64,000 nt of DNA, taken from Bidens hawaiensis (lineage: Eukaryota; Streptophyta; Magnoliopsida; Asterales; Asteraceae). The position numbers were made by a program, and so were the translations under genes. Below are positions 24,536 through 37,300 of the stretch, one piece after another. How positions within the stretch are numbered: position 1 is the first letter of the stretch; every line of letters begins with the position of its first letter. The stretch lies in contig JAIQDT010004225.1 in NCBI GenBank assembly GCA_021521415.1, forward strand, positions 1 to 64,000, in the 5' to 3' direction. The notes under the pieces were generated by a model that searched no databases, was not told the origin of the DNA, and worked only from the letters and a program-made list of their open reading frames with translations.

Positions 24536-25294
24536 AAAAAAAATAAAGTTGATAATTAATTTCTTGTCATTTATTGTTTTATTTGTTAAAAAAATCAACT
24601 TACTTAATACCTTTTATAAAAAAAAAGTTCAAGATAGAGTAAGATTATTTACATTTATATCAGCAACATAAGTTACATTAATAAATATCACCAGATTTAT
24701 TTAATCGAATTTAACAGATCATAGAACTTAACATTTTTCTAAAGATAATAAAATAAAATGACTGAATATTAATTTAATTTCCAATTACATTTTATTCAAA
24801 CATTAAAAAAAATAATTTAAAGCACTCACTTTATCCAGAAAATAACGGACGAACTGTCACAGTCCTCGTTAATTGAAGATAAAAACAGATCAGTCTATGA
24901 AATAGAAGGACTAATTATAAACTTGTAAGCCCAAAGTGGATTTCTAGTGAATGTTTTCTTTTGAAATCAAATAATATATAAAGGATGACGGGTTTGAAAT
25001 AATAACACCAAATTGATAGCCTTTAAGTGTAGTTCAAATGGATTTTGTACATGTCAATCCAACGGACTCGCGGGTTAACCTCTTTGGCCCGTTCATTTAC
25101 TTGGAATTAAAAAAACGTGTTCTTGTTAATAAGTATTTAGGTACTTTTTTTCTGTTACTTTTTTTTTTTCGATTTTAAGGTAATTCTGTATTGTCTTTTT
25201 AGCCTATTGGGTTTAGATTGGGATTGGGCTTTTATTGGCTGTTTGGGCTTTTATATTGCTGGTTGGGCTTTTGAAATGGTTTAATTTTGGTTTA
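24536..25294. other. Intergenic, nothing recognised
   Basis: AT-rich sequence without supported features. Confidence 0.4.
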
Positions 25295-25302
25295 CTTAGA
25301 GG

Positions 25303-25891
25303 TAGAGTTGCACAAAAAACCCGAACCCAGAACCGGACTCGAAAAAAATACCCAAAACCGATTTTTTTATACCGGGGTTTTTAATACCCGAACCCGTACC
25401 CGACCCTACACGTAGGGTACGGATAGGGTATGCATTTCAGTACTAAAACCCGTACCCGGAACCGGACCCGATTTATATCCGGTAATACCCGAAAACCGGA
25501 CCCGGTTCCAAACCCGGAACCGGGTTTTTCTAATACCCGATCTATACCCAAAATTACCCAAAAAATACCTGAAAAATACTCGAAAATACCCCTAAAAATT
25601 GTAACCCCTTAAAAAATCCAATCTATACCCGAAAAAAAGCCTCAAAAAACCCAAAAAATAGGATTTTTTTATCAATACCCGAAAATAGGGTATTCAAATA
25701 CCCGGCTTTAAAATACCCGGTTTGATACCTAACCCGAACCCGACGCATAGTGTATGGTTTTTAGAGAGAATACCAAGACCCGAACCCGACCTGGGTATTT
25801 TCAATACCCGATTTTCCAATATCCGATCATACCCGAACCCGGTTCCATACCCGAACCCGGGTAGTGAAAATACCCGATTTATGCACCTTTT
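25303..25891 (-). mobile_element. hAT MITE, CCCGAACCC family, copy 1
   Basis: Left end TAGAGTTGCACAAAAAACCC, interior built of ATACCCGAACCCG-type motifs. Flanks CTTAGAGG (25295-25302) and GTTAGAGG (25892-25899) match at 7 of 8 positions, as expected for a hAT 8-bp duplication. Same family as 40176-40737 and 63217-63791. The interior of this copy is C-rich where the others are G-rich, so it lies in the opposite orientation. Confidence 0.78.
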
Positions 25892-27159
25892 GTTAGAGGT
25901 GGGCTTTTTAATTTAACACAGGCTTATATGTAGAATTGGCTTTGTCTATTTACCAATGTTTTCAGACCCGGCCCAGATACCGACCCGAACGCCTTACTGT
26001 GTCAAGGGTTGGCGGACCCGGGAGGACGGACCGATGTTTGATCCGGATGACGTCATAAACAATTTAAATATATTTATATATATACACCCTATTTATATAT
26101 ATATACATACATATAATTTATATAACTTTCATGTCCAGTTATAATGTTTATTTTCACTAGATAGGATTCACATTTCAAGTAAATATGCATAAATTAAGGT
26201 TGGTTGATGGATGTTTGTTAAGCATTTCATCTTGGAAGGCTCCTGGGTTTGAATCACGGCTCGAGCAAAACTTTTTTATTTAACAAAAACAATGTTCTAC
26301 CGGTTCCGGTCGGACAGCAACCCCCAAGCCCGGCCTGGTTGTTAGAAAACGGGTTATATATGTGAACCAGATCGGCTTGCCTACCGGGTCCCGGTCGGTT
26401 GGTGGGACGGTTGGTTGGAGAGGGGAGGGGGTGTTTAATGCTACATCGTGGACTTGGAGATTTTCTTCATTTGTATTCTTTGGGCACTTTAGCCTAGTGT
26501 CACGGGACAATCTTTTGGACATAATGTGGTGTTTGAAGGTCAACTGATCTGCCCTGTTTATGATAAGGGTCTACTGGTTTCGTCTCACCTTGGACTCGTC
26601 AAGCAAGCGGTAACTGCTCGCGATCAACAATGCGCTCATCATGCAAGTACAAAAAGGCATGCGCGCATCAATTATCACGCTAAGACTATGCCCGATGAAG
26701 TCTAGGACTAGCCAACAAACCCAAACGTTTAAGCGCAACAAGCAATTCGATCTTCAAATGTTTGATCCGTGTCACCTGGTTGGGTTATATAATACATATT
26801 AGTATATTTATATGTGAATTCGATGAAACCACTATGGAATTACAAGTTACAAGTACATCATAAATAATTTTAACCTACTAAGAGTTGATGTCATAAATGT
26901 CATGTCACAATATAAAAAACCACATAACCCAAATTTTCACGTTTTAAAACTTAAATCTTAAATACGTGAACCGGATCAAACCATCAGCACCGTACGTGTA
27001 CCAAACCAGTTTCACTATCGATTTGTTCAGCCCGATACTAATACCATAAAAAAAATTACTAAAACGAAAACATGAGAAAACGAATAACAATACCTTCAAT
27101 AACAGTTCAACACAGTTGCTAAATTATTAAAAAAATTAAAATCCCTAGCATACACCATA
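25892..27159. other. Intergenic; weak SINE-like trace
   Basis: Contains a TA-rich stretch (26065-26120) and, near 26215-26270, GTTAAGCATTTC with GGGTTTGAATC, reminiscent of pol III boxes. No gene supported. Confidence 0.3.
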
Positions 27160-27658
27160 CACCTAGGCTCGAGCTTGGCTTCTTATGACTTATGTGAGCT
27201 CGAGCTCAGCTCGTTTCTAGCTCTTTTTCTAAAGCTCGAGCTCGGCTCAAGAGTTGTTTTTTCAAGCTCGGGCTCGACTCATGCCTGACTCATTTATTAT
27301 TTATTAATTAATTTATATATCTTTTTGATTATTTTTATATATTTTGAGAAGAACCTTAAGCTAGCCTAAGCTCGGCTCTGGCTTTGGCTCGTGTAGTACC
27401 TTAACCGAGCCAAAGCTCGGCTCGTGCTCGGCCATGCGGTGTGAAATTAATACATAAAAGTCTAAAATAGGTAAAACTTAAAAAATACATAAGGCTCGTG
27501 AAGGCTCGACGAGCTATTTGTACAAGGCTCGACCTCGGGCTGGATAACTAAACGGGCTTTATTTGAGGCTCAGACATGGCTCGAACTTGAAAAACCTCAA
27601 CTCGTTTTGAGATTTTTATTGATCTGACTTCGAGTAGCTCGGCTCTTTTGCACCCCTA
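27160..27658. repeat. Dispersed GAGCTCG-rich repeat, copy 2
   Basis: Many GAGCTCG, GGCTCGAGC and CTCGGCTC motifs concentrated toward both ends, with an AT-rich middle. The complement of the right end reads TAGGGGTGCAAAAGAGCCGA, a hAT-like start. The left end is degraded. Confidence 0.45.
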
Positions 27659-27881
27659 AATTAGTTACCTAATGTTAGTGACCAAATTTAATCACTCCTC
27701 TTTGTGTCAATGATTTTAACATTTTTGTTTTATTATTTTTGTATTATGATATACAGGAAACAGTTGCAAAAGGCTATTCCAGGTAGAACAAGCCATGGAC
27801 CAAATAACATATAACGGTGAATGGTATCGTGAGCCACTCGGGGCATATACAACCGGCCCACCTCACATTCAATACTGGAAT

Positions 27882-28660
27882 TAGGGCTGTAAACGAACCG
27901 ACCGAACACGAACAAGGCCTTATTCATGTTTGTTCGTTAAGAAAATAATGTTTTCACGAACAGTTCACGAACACTTACCGAACGAGATTTTATGTTCGTG
28001 TTCGTTCATTAAGGAAATGAATGTATTCACGAACGGTTCACGAACACAAACGAACACAAATAAAATTGGCAGAGCCTAGAGATTGAAATCGATGTATTCA
28101 TCAATGTGAATAATAAAAGCCTGTAAACGAATCGAATGAACACGAACAGGGGCATGTTCGTGTTCGTTCATTTAACTTTAAAAACACGGACCCTTAATCG
28201 AACAAATATTTATGTTCATGTTCGTTTATTTAAAAAGGGACATTTGTGTTCGTTTGTTTTAAATCTAAACGAACATAACTGAACAAAGATAAACTAACAT
28301 ACATGAACAAATGTAAATGAACACAAACAAACATAAACGAACTTAAACGAAAACACTTAAATGAACACAAATTAACAAATATAAAACCTTTAATCAGATG
28401 ACCTGTCTAGATAATATTTAATTATTTTCTATTAATACATAAACGAACATAAATAAATAGACATAAACGAACATATATAAACGAACGTTTATTAACATAA
28501 ATGAACGAACGGAACATGTGTTCATGTTCGTTCGTTTAATTAAACGAACACAAATTTTTTGTTCATGCCAGTTCGTTTATTAAATAAACGAACATAAACG
28601 AACTTCCCGCTGAACGGTTCACGAATAGTTCACCGAACGTTCGGTTCGTTTATAGGCCTA
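27882..28660. mobile_element. hAT MITE (GTTCG family) in an exon, TSD ACTGGAAT
   Basis: Starts TAGGGCTGTAAACGAACCG and ends TTCGTTTATAGGCCTA. Flanked by perfect 8-bp duplications ACTGGAAT at 27874-27881 and 28661-28668. The body is mostly variants of GAACATAAACGAAC and GTTCGTTT. No transposase frame. Confidence 0.92.
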
Positions 28661-28680
28661 ACTGGAATGAAGATGTTGAG

Positions 28681-28811
28681 GTATTATCTATTTCTTTTCC
28701 AAAATCTATCAAATTTTCAAAAAAAAAATAAATAAAAAATAAATAATAGTAATAATAATAATAATTTACAACTTGAATAAATAATGGTATATTCTTGTTT
28801 GACTATTGTAG
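28681..28811 (+). other. Intron of the hAT-split gene
   Basis: GT at 28681 and AG at 28810-28811, with an (AATAAT)n stretch inside. The phase is kept across it. Confidence 0.5.
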
Positions 28812-29251
28812 GACTTCATCGACTCGTACCAGCAGTTCACCGAAACAATATGCGAGTTTTTAGAAGAAGCCATTCCCGGGTTCAACAAGGTGTTGGATAA
28901 AGTAGACGCGGAAGCAGAGGCCAAGTACAGAAGACGAGTGGAGAGCGGGAAGAGGAAAATAGAAGCAATGAAGCGGGCCCGACAACGACAACGAGTCGAG
29001 CCAATTAAAGACGAGGAAGATGACGACAACGACGGTTTATGGCATATATTCTGGTAAATTGTATGGTCACTTAAAATGTACTTTGGGTTCGGTTTTTATT
29101 GTATGATCTGAATATTGGTTGATTATGTTAGTTTTTTTGTAATATTTTTATTTGGAGATTTATTAGTAAATTACAAAAGTAAAGTGACATAATAAGTTTA
29201 AAACTTTGCATACATGTTTAGAAATAACTATTATTAGTTTGTTGAATTGGT

Positions 29252-29696
29252 CGTTGCTGGGTCCCAACTAACGAAATGGCTTATAACGATCCCATCTCTT
29301 ATCATTTTGTTTCTAATGGTTTACGACAAACAAAATTCTAGCGTCGTTAGTGTAGATCTACGGAAAATTTGTTTTTGGCCCAAAAATCTTTTTAACCTTG
29401 GATCAGACATTTAGGAACCTTTTTCTAGTAAAAGCCTCGATTATTGAGGTTGCCGAAACCCTAGAACCATCTCGGAATTGGTTGGTGGTGCTCAAGTGGT
29501 GGTGGTTGGTTGGTGGTGAGTCAATTGGTGGTGGTGGCGGTGTTCAGCTTGAGTTTTTTGGGGGGGAAAAAAACCAAAAACATTTTTTCAACGACCTACA
29601 ACGGTGCTACAATTCTGTTAGTCGCAGACTTTTGGTAACAAGTGCATTAAAAGATGGAAATGTCAGCAGCCAATTCGTTAGTTGGGGCCGGCAGTG
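29252..29696. mobile_element. Possible MITE with GTCCCAACTAACGAA ends
   Basis: Left CGTTGCTGGGTCCCAACTAA and the complement of the right, CACTGCCGGCCCCAACTAAC, are inverted relatives, each followed by CGAA(A/T)TGGC. The right terminal CACTG hints at CACTA-type ends. No duplication is visible. The open frame at 29398-29697 lies inside and is Gly/Trp-rich; not called a gene. Confidence 0.45.
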
Positions 29697-30480
29697 ACAA
29701 AAGATGATGATTTAGATTAATAAACACCAACACACCTATTAGTTTCCATAGTTATGTTTTCATAGTTATCTTTTGAGCGTAATCCATAAATACATATATA
29801 GATCTTTTATCATTCATTCAAATACAAGAACACAAAAACGTCTCAATGGATCGACTCGTCTCTCAACCTAATGACCAACAAACGACCGAAGTAATCTTAT
29901 TGATCCCACTAGCTTTGACGACCCAAATCCGTGATGTCGTCCTCAAGTCAAAAATCTACAAAGTGGAGTGTACCAATGTAGGTGAAAAGGTTCACTTTCT
30001 ATCTGAAATACTCCACTTATTTACCTATGTTGACGATTCAACTCCTTTTTATGAACGCCCAACACATCGCATCTTCACCAATGCTATTGTCAACCTAAAG
30101 CGAACACTAACTTTAGTCCACAAGTGTCATCACCACATTGTCATTACCTACTTTGCCAGCCTTGTCGATTTTACAGATTTCCAAAAAATATTTAACCTCC
30201 TCGACGAATCCATCGGTGACATGAAGTGGTTACGTAGCATATATGACGCCCGTGAAGGTATTATTTTCACTTTACCGCCAATTGCTAGTAGCGACCCGAT
30301 TTTGGCGTGGATTTGGTCTTGTATAGCTTCCATTCATACACATCCGTTAAATTTGAAAATAGAAGCTGCATACCAGTTATGTTCGTTAGCCCGTGATAGT
30401 GATCGAAACAAGAAGATGATAGTCGAAGAAGGCGGTGTTGCGCCGTTATTAAAGCTTTTACAAGATTTGAGAGGTGTGGG

Positions 30481-31478
30481 TGAAGAGGTAGGTCCCAGCA
30501 GAGCCCAGCTGGACCCGCAAGACTCCTTAACGGACGTCTGCGCGGTTGAACTCGCAAGACCTAAGGGACGACTGCGCAGAGACCAACTGGATCCGCAGGA
30601 GCCACCATGCTCAGAGACGTGACGTCCTTACGCGCAGTACGCAAGCTGGTCCCACAGGAAAAGCCTCCCAATGGTGAAGTACTCCGCCTGTTCCCGCAGC
30701 CGCGGATACAGGCCATCAGGGAAGGCTACCCGCGCAGCAAGGCTACACGCACAAGGCACTTAACTCTCATAATTCAGTAATGTCACCTGAAGAAGGAATG
30801 AGCAAAGCCGGGAATACTCCCGCCCAAATGAGCCAGTCCGTACGATACTGGAGGATCTTTTGTACTGTACCTGACGAGGTATGGACAAAAGATCTGACCA
30901 AAGATACCACAGCTCACTGACAACAGTATGACGAGCAACACGCTCTTGTACAGTATGTCACTATTAGCCGTTGCCTACTCACCAACCTGTCGGAGGACGT
31001 GCATAGCCTGCAGTTGGTGGAACAGGAATAGTACACAGCCGGCCTGGTCACTATCAGCCGCTGCCTACCCACCAACCACCAGCATGGCATGTGCGTAGCC
31101 CACAGTTGGCAGAACAGGAACACTATTCAGCCGGCTGTACCTTCTTGGAAACCTACCTTCGGCTATAAATACTCCAACACCTTGGAATGGTATGATCATC
31201 TCATCTTATATCTTATATCTTATCTTGATATATTACCTGATATCTGCTCTAGTCATTCTCTTAATATACACTTATATTCAAGAGCAATCTAGTCTGATTT
31301 TCACGCCGGAGGGTGGTCACAAGGAGGTACCCCCCCCCCTTCTCAGTGACGAGCTCACGGTGTCTGTTTTGCAGGTTATCAGAAGAACCATCTTTGCCGG
31401 GTCTAACCCCTCGTGGGAAACATCTATTTAACCCCCAGATTATCCGTAATCTGCCCGGGGTCGATTAGTGTTTCTTCA
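30481..31478 (+). repeat. 5' LTR
   Basis: Starts TGAAGAGGTAGG and ends TTTCTTCA. TATA box GGCTATAAATACTCC near 31161. A run of nine to ten C lies near 31330. Short reading frames inside the LTR recur in both copies and are not genes. Confidence 0.95.
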
Positions 31479-31479
31479 T

Positions 31480-31496
31480 TGGCGCCATCCGTGCAT
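31480..31496 (+). promoter_or_regulatory. Primer binding site
   Basis: TGGCGCCATCCGTGCAT begins two bases after the LTR end. TGGCGCC is a common opening of tRNA-complementary primer sites in plant Ty3/gypsy elements. I cannot name the tRNA. Confidence 0.65.
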
Positions 31497-31545
31497 AAAA
31501 GCTAGAACTTAATTCTTTTTCAGTTTTCTCAAAACTTCTGGAAAG

Positions 31546-33009
31546 ATGGTTAAAGAAACCCCGGTAACCACAACCCCAGCTACTGGGGGGAATACCGACG
31601 ACTACACAGTTTTTACGAACACTACCCCGGTTACCCAAACCGGTGCAAGTGCAGTAAATTTTACGAACACTACCCCAGTTACCCGAGCTGGGGCAAGTGC
31701 AGTAAATAATCTCTCACTGGGATTCACCGATACCCAGTTAGAGAGACAACGAACGAGACTCCCCCGCCAAACACACGATGAAGTTAAAGCGTGGGCGGAA
31801 GCACGTCAAAAAGAATTCCAAGCTGAGTTGGATGAACGCTTACGTTCAATCCAACAGGCTGATGAATTCGGAGAGTACTTGGACGATGATTCGGAGGAAT
31901 CCGATAGTGACGCAAACCCTCGTCACAGGGCGATAGGGAAGCGTAAGGAAACGGACTCCCAACCGAAAAGGCATTTTGGAGAAACCTTCAAACCAAAAAA
32001 CGCGGGTGGAAACCCACGTGACTTCTCCAAAACATTTAGACCAACTGCTGCAAAGGCGGGAACGTCCAAATTTGCAAGGGACATTGAGGAAGCAATCGCC
32101 CCGAAAAGTGCCAAACAGATGTCCAACATCGGCACTTACGATGGTATATCTGATCCAGACGATCATTTAAACAGATTCATAGCGGGGGCAACCGTCAGTA
32201 GTTGAACGGAACCTACGTGGTGTTACATGTTCCAAATGACGCTTGTTGGGGCAGCTAGAGCGTGGTTCGATCGTCTACCGGTCCACCACATCTACGATTG
32301 GGCAGACTTCCAGCAGAAGTTCAGCCAACACTTCAGCCAACAAAGAAAGTATACCGAAGAGCAATGGACAATCCTCAACTGCATCCGAGAGGAAGATGAG
32401 TCTTTACTAGACTTCATCACGCGCTTCAATTCAAAGAAGCTAAGTCTGGGCACTATTAGCGAAGATCTTGTTCGCGCTGCTTTCATCCAGGGCGCGAAAG
32501 ACCCAGACCTCATCCGCACCTTAACGGGTAAAGATGGCATGCCGTCCACATGGGATGCCATCATGACAGCAGCTAAACGCTTTGCAGAAATGGAGAAGCA
32601 ACTGGGTAGAGATCTCCCCCAGAGCACAAACCTCTACACCCAGAAAACAAGAGAAGACAACGTCCTTACCTCCCGACTAAACAAAAAGCGGAAGCTAGGC
32701 ATTTGGCAGTCAAGGGTAAACTTTGACACCTCATCCGGCTTGCATCATCGGTTAGGCGGAAGGGATAACGTACAGTCGAACCAGAACTCCAGATGGACGC
32801 CACTCACCAAAAGCGTCACCGAGATATTCGCCACTGAGAAGCTCCCATGGCCAAAGGCTCCAATAATCCGACATCGTCACAATGCTGATCGGAGCAAATA
32901 CTGTGACTTTCACAGGACAAAAGGCCACAACACTGAAGAATGCACAGACGTGAAGGACATCGTCGAAGCATTTGTCAGAGATGGGACGCTCGCGCACCTC
33001 GTGGCGTAA
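31546..33009 (+). pseudogene. gag: gag of the Ty3/gypsy element, split by a stop codon
   Basis: Structural polyprotein of the element. Part 1 (31546-32205, 219 residues) starts Thr/Pro-rich, has an acidic EFGEYLDDDSEES stretch and ends at the start of the capsid-like domain (DPDDHLNRF). Part 2 (to 33009, in the same frame, first ATG at 32227) holds the retrotrans_gag core (AARAWFDRLP, DFITRFNSKK) and a C-terminal zinc-knuckle-like CDFHRTKGHNTEEC. The two parts are separated only by an in-frame TGA at 32203-32205. Nothing resembling protease or pol follows. This copy cannot make full Gag without readthrough. Confidence 0.88.
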
Positions 33010-33299
33010 CGAACGCTGAGCAGGCTGATGCGTGTAGAACCCCAGTTGGGGAAAACACGAATAAAACTGCAGCTTCAATGTTGGAGACTACATACTGCGT
33101 AAACAACGAGATTCCGAACCAAGTGCATATCGGCTCGAAAGGCTTGATGACACTCCCAAGAACATGGAAGGGAGCTCAATTACACAATCTGCATGTAGAT
33201 CAATTCCAAACTTGTAAAAGAAAAGGCCCAGAGCCACTTCTAATGGAAATGATTCTCCTTATCACATTGACGCTGATGGTCTTACATTTATACTTATGA

Positions 33300-34200
33300 A
33301 CTTTCCACACTGATATGCCGGTCTTCACCGCATACGTGAGGAAGTAAGTCGTTGCTTGTGGAAGGCGGCAAAACCCGCATAAACACAAAAAACGGCAAAC
33401 CTTCACGCAGGTCAGTCATAGGTAAAGTTTGGTCATCCCACTAAATGAAAGTGTCGGTCTTACCCGCACAAATCATGATAGAAGAAACCGAACTAACCTA
33501 TTGACAACCACGCGTTGAACGGTTAATTTATTCAACACTGATGCCGGTTTTCACCGCATAAATAAGTGTAAAGAAATCGTTGCGTGTGGACGGCGGCAAA
33601 ACCCGCGTAAACACAATAAACGGAAAACCTTCACGCAGGTCAGTTATATGTAAAGTTCGGTGATCCCACTAAATGAAAGTGCCGGTCCTAACCGCACAAA
33701 TCATGATTGAAGAAACCGAACTAACCTATTGACAACCGCGCGTCGAACGGTTAACCTATTCAAAATACTTAGAAAATTTCTAACGGAAGGATGAGGAAAA
33801 CCTCCACGCAGGTCAGATATAGGTGAAGTTTAGCCATCCTACCAAGTGCAAGTGACGGTTTTACCCGCACAATCACGGAGGAAGCAAAACTTCAACCTAT
33901 TATCTACCACGTTCAAAGGTTAACTTATTCTAAACACTTAGAAAATTTCTAACGAAAAGATGAGGAAAACCTCCACGCAGGTCAGATATAGGTAAAGTTT
34001 AGCCATCCTACTAAGTGCAAGTGACGGTCTTACCCGCACAATCACGAAGGAGGAAGCAAAACTTCAACCTATTATCTACCACGTTCAAAGGTTAACTTAT
34101 TCAGAACACTTGGAAAGTTGCTAATTTAAACTAAAGTATGCATGAGCAAGTCATATAACGTTTATAAAGCAAGTCATCCAGTGAAAGTAGCGGTCTCACC
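33300..34200. repeat. Internal long tandem repeats of the retrotransposon
   Basis: Four successive units containing CACGCAGGTCAG, then a GTAAAGTTTGG/AGCCATCC(T/C)AC motif, GGT(C/T)TTACCCGCACA and CAACCTATT. The first two units are about 235 bp and the last two about 180 bp. They are not coding. Such repeats are typical of the variable part of Tat-lineage elements. Confidence 0.8.
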
Positions 34201-34321
34201 CGCACAAAGATTTATATTTCATAATAATTCATTACAAGAATGGCCGGGTAACTACCCGCCTACATGAATATAAATCTATACAATGTAAACCTATCCTAAC
34301 AGTAGGAAGGGATCTTAAGGT

Positions 34322-37300
34322 TCAAGCTTCAGGACCACTCCCTCCAAACCCACTTGTACCCACACCATCAGTTGGCTGTGGCGGTTCAAGGAAGGTCTTT
34401 AGAATGGTTAGCCCATCATCAGCAACAGCAACTTCGTTCACCTTCTCCACCACCGGATGCGGGAAGGCGGCATACTGGTTCACTGCTTGGTCATATACAG
34501 CTTCAGTATCCACATCATATAAAGGGAAGTTGGAAGGCGGGATGCCCTTCTCAACGAACCCTAGACCAAGCAGGAAGCCGGCCTTTTCCCCATCCTCATG
34601 AGAAGCGTTGAGGGCTGCGCTCATGGCATCGTCGTATGATGTGTCCGTGAAGACTCGATGCACAACCTGCAAGAAAAAATACAACTATCAAAACCTTTTC
34701 TATGTACAAAGAAAAGCGTAAAGAAATTATGAAATTACGCATACCTGAGAACGCTTCTCGAAGAAGCCATTCCTTGGCAACCAGAGCCTCCTGGAGGGCA
34801 GCTTGAGCTTGGTTACGGGCGCGTTCGGCTTCACTTTTGTTAAGGTTGGCGAGCAACACTTCCTTAGCAGTAGCCTCTTCAACGCCCTTTAGCTTCCGCT
34901 CAGTGTGGTCAAGCACGCCCCTCTGGTCCAAGATCTCTTGGAGCTTCTTGGCATCTTCCATAGCCAAGGCATCATGAGCCTGCTGGAGCCTCTCTAGCTT
35001 GGCTTTAACCTCCTCATTCTCAATGCGTAGAGGCTCAGCAACAGCTTCAACCTTGGTGGCCCTCTCAGTTGCGTTCCGTGCAGTTTCCTTAGCCAGCCGA
35101 AGCTGTTCGTTAACAGCTTGGGCAGCCTTGGAACGGGCCTCGAGACGGGCCTGAACTTCAACTTCAAGGGCCTGGAAGGCCTTCTCCTTTTCCGCAGCCA
35201 CTGCGGCAAGCCTCTTGTTCTCCTCCCGGATGGCCCGCCCCTGAGCCACATTAAGGCTACGCGCCGTCTTTAACTTGTCGTTTTCACGACAAAGTAACTC
35301 GACGCGCGGCTGCATCCGGGCAAAGAGAATCCGCAATTCATTCGACAGCCTACCCTCCTGGTAGCTGGACATGGCTTCCCCCAGCGCATTCGACGCATTC
35401 TACAGGCGTCCGAAGGGTTGTTCCTCGGCGGATGTTCCATCTTGGAACATACACTTCATTGGAATCCGACACTTCAAAAGCAAAAAGCAGTTAGGAAAAT
35501 ATGATATAAAAAAAATATATATAAATAAAATAAAGGCCAAAATAACCCTACGCACCTGTAGGGTCGACGACAGGCCTGTAGCCGCCAAACCCATCACCAG
35601 AACCTAACGGATATCCATCCAAGAGGTTAGGCAGATGGGAAGGAGGCAGAGATTGGCTTGACGCCCCAACCCCGGACATACCTGAAGGACCGGCCGTAGT
35701 CGCCGGCGCCGGAGGAGGCATAGCGGAGGCCGCCGTGGTAGAAACCAGCGGAGGTGAACTCACCGGAGGTGAACTCACAACCGCGGCCGCGGCTGTGGAA
35801 GAATCCACAGAAACACTCACCGCCGGCTCAGTGAATGAATCAGTAAATATGGCACTGACAGCCGGCGGGGACGTCGCCACAGTTGGAACAGTTGGCTCAA
35901 CCGGGTGAGCAACTGAACCAACTGAAGCAGGCGCAGTCGCCTGGGTCATCGCCTCAGGTAGGTTGACCAAACCTACCTTCATGGGTCCAGAACTGCTACC
36001 TCCCGCTCCACCCTGGAATGCGGTAGCATCCACGCCTGCACAAAGAAGATATAAGTATAATGGTGGAAAGCTATGCAGTAAAAGTAAAGGAAGATTATAC
36101 TTACGGGTTTTCTTGAGCCTAAAGGTGCGAACAGGCGGGGACGAACCAGATGGAGCCGGCCTCTTCATACCGGTCACCGTCGTCGTCCTGGGCTGCTCGG
36201 AGGTGACAGTCGTCTCAGCCTCCGGAGCAGTGGTCTCAACACCACCTGGGTTCCCCGCCGCCTCCTCGCTCTCGGTCTCCGAGTTTGACCGGTGCCCCGG
36301 ATCGGCAGTGGAGGCAACCTTCACCTTCCCCTTCCCGCCGGCAGCCTTCTTCTTCCTCGCCAATAAAGGACCATCTGCGGATTCCTCATCAGAAGATGAC
36401 AAAATTAGAGGAATTCCCGCAGAGGTTTGAGCATTGAGAGGGCGAGGGTCAAAAAGTTCTTTACCTGGCCGCCTGGCGCTCAGGATCTCGTGGCCTGGCG
36501 GGTAGACCTCCACGAACCGATCCGCCGTTTGCTCAAGGATGGGCAACTCGTTCTCATCTAGAGCACGAGTACCCATCCGAGCGGGACCATCACTTTCCCG
36601 CGGCTGCAGGAGAGACTGCAAGTCGTTTCCCTCTGTAAACAAAAAGAAAAAACGGTTTGAACAAAAACCCTAAATTAACGGATAATATGAAGCATACCGT
36701 AAGGGACAGAGTTCAAACCGTATTCGAGGACGATGGGAATCTGGGACGCCTCCTTCCACACCCGGCTCATCCCGAGCATCACCATCCCGGACTCCGCAAA
36801 GCGGTACACCGGAGTCTGGACTCGGGAGATTTTGGCGAACCATTCCACCTCCTGGTAGTTGAGGGCGTGAAGGGTGGGGAGTGCTCTCCCATTCTTAAAC
36901 GTCATCGCAAGGGGGACGACGCGAGCGGAGATATAAAATAACTCCTGCTTCCACGACCGAAGACTGCGCTCGGTGGCGCAGATCTTCAAACCCTTGATCC
37001 GATTGACCAACGTGTACCACCCCTGGATGCACCTCCAAGAATAGAAGGTCATCAGGCGGTCAACATGGGGCTCCACACCCAGAATGAGGCACACCCACTC
37101 AAAGTGGCGGATCTTGGCGATCGCCATCGGGTGTACCTCCGTCAGATGCACACCGTGCCTCTCCAAGACACGGTATACAAACTTCGTCAATGGGAACCTG
37201 AGATTCCCATAGACGAAGAATGCAGCGTACACCCCTATCTTGCCCTTGGGGGCATCGTACACCGTCTGGTGTGGCTCCGGAAACTCAGGCTCGAACGGCT

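Larger units (their letters stand above)
27757..29057 (+). pseudogene. Last exons of an unrecognised gene, split by a hAT element
   Basis: An exon opens after an AG at 27755-27756 and reads, in the frame starting at 27759, through GEWYREPLGAYTTGPPHIQY to 27881, where a 779-bp hAT element begins. After the duplicated ACTGGAAT (28661-28668) the exon continues to a GT donor at 28681. The next exon (28812-29057) follows in phase, starting DFIDSYQQFTE. It has a charged, Arg/Lys-rich coiled segment and an acidic DEEDDDNDG tail, and ends LWHIFW and stop. Removing the element and one TSD copy would give a continuous frame, so the insertion is what breaks the gene. I do not recognise the family. Upstream exons were not found; a GAGCTCG repeat lies directly upstream. 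Confidence 0.6.

Noticed and set aside
24117..24559. Frames of 73-124 residues on both strands
   Set aside because: They lie in the SINE-like repeat that recurs at 14.3 kb in a decayed form.
29398..29697. Gly/Trp-rich 99-residue frame
   Set aside because: Lies within an inverted-repeat element, with a GGTGGT stretch; no homologue recalled.
30914..31292. Frames of 60-70 residues repeated at 39011-39389
   Set aside because: They lie in the two LTRs and recur only because the LTRs are copies.
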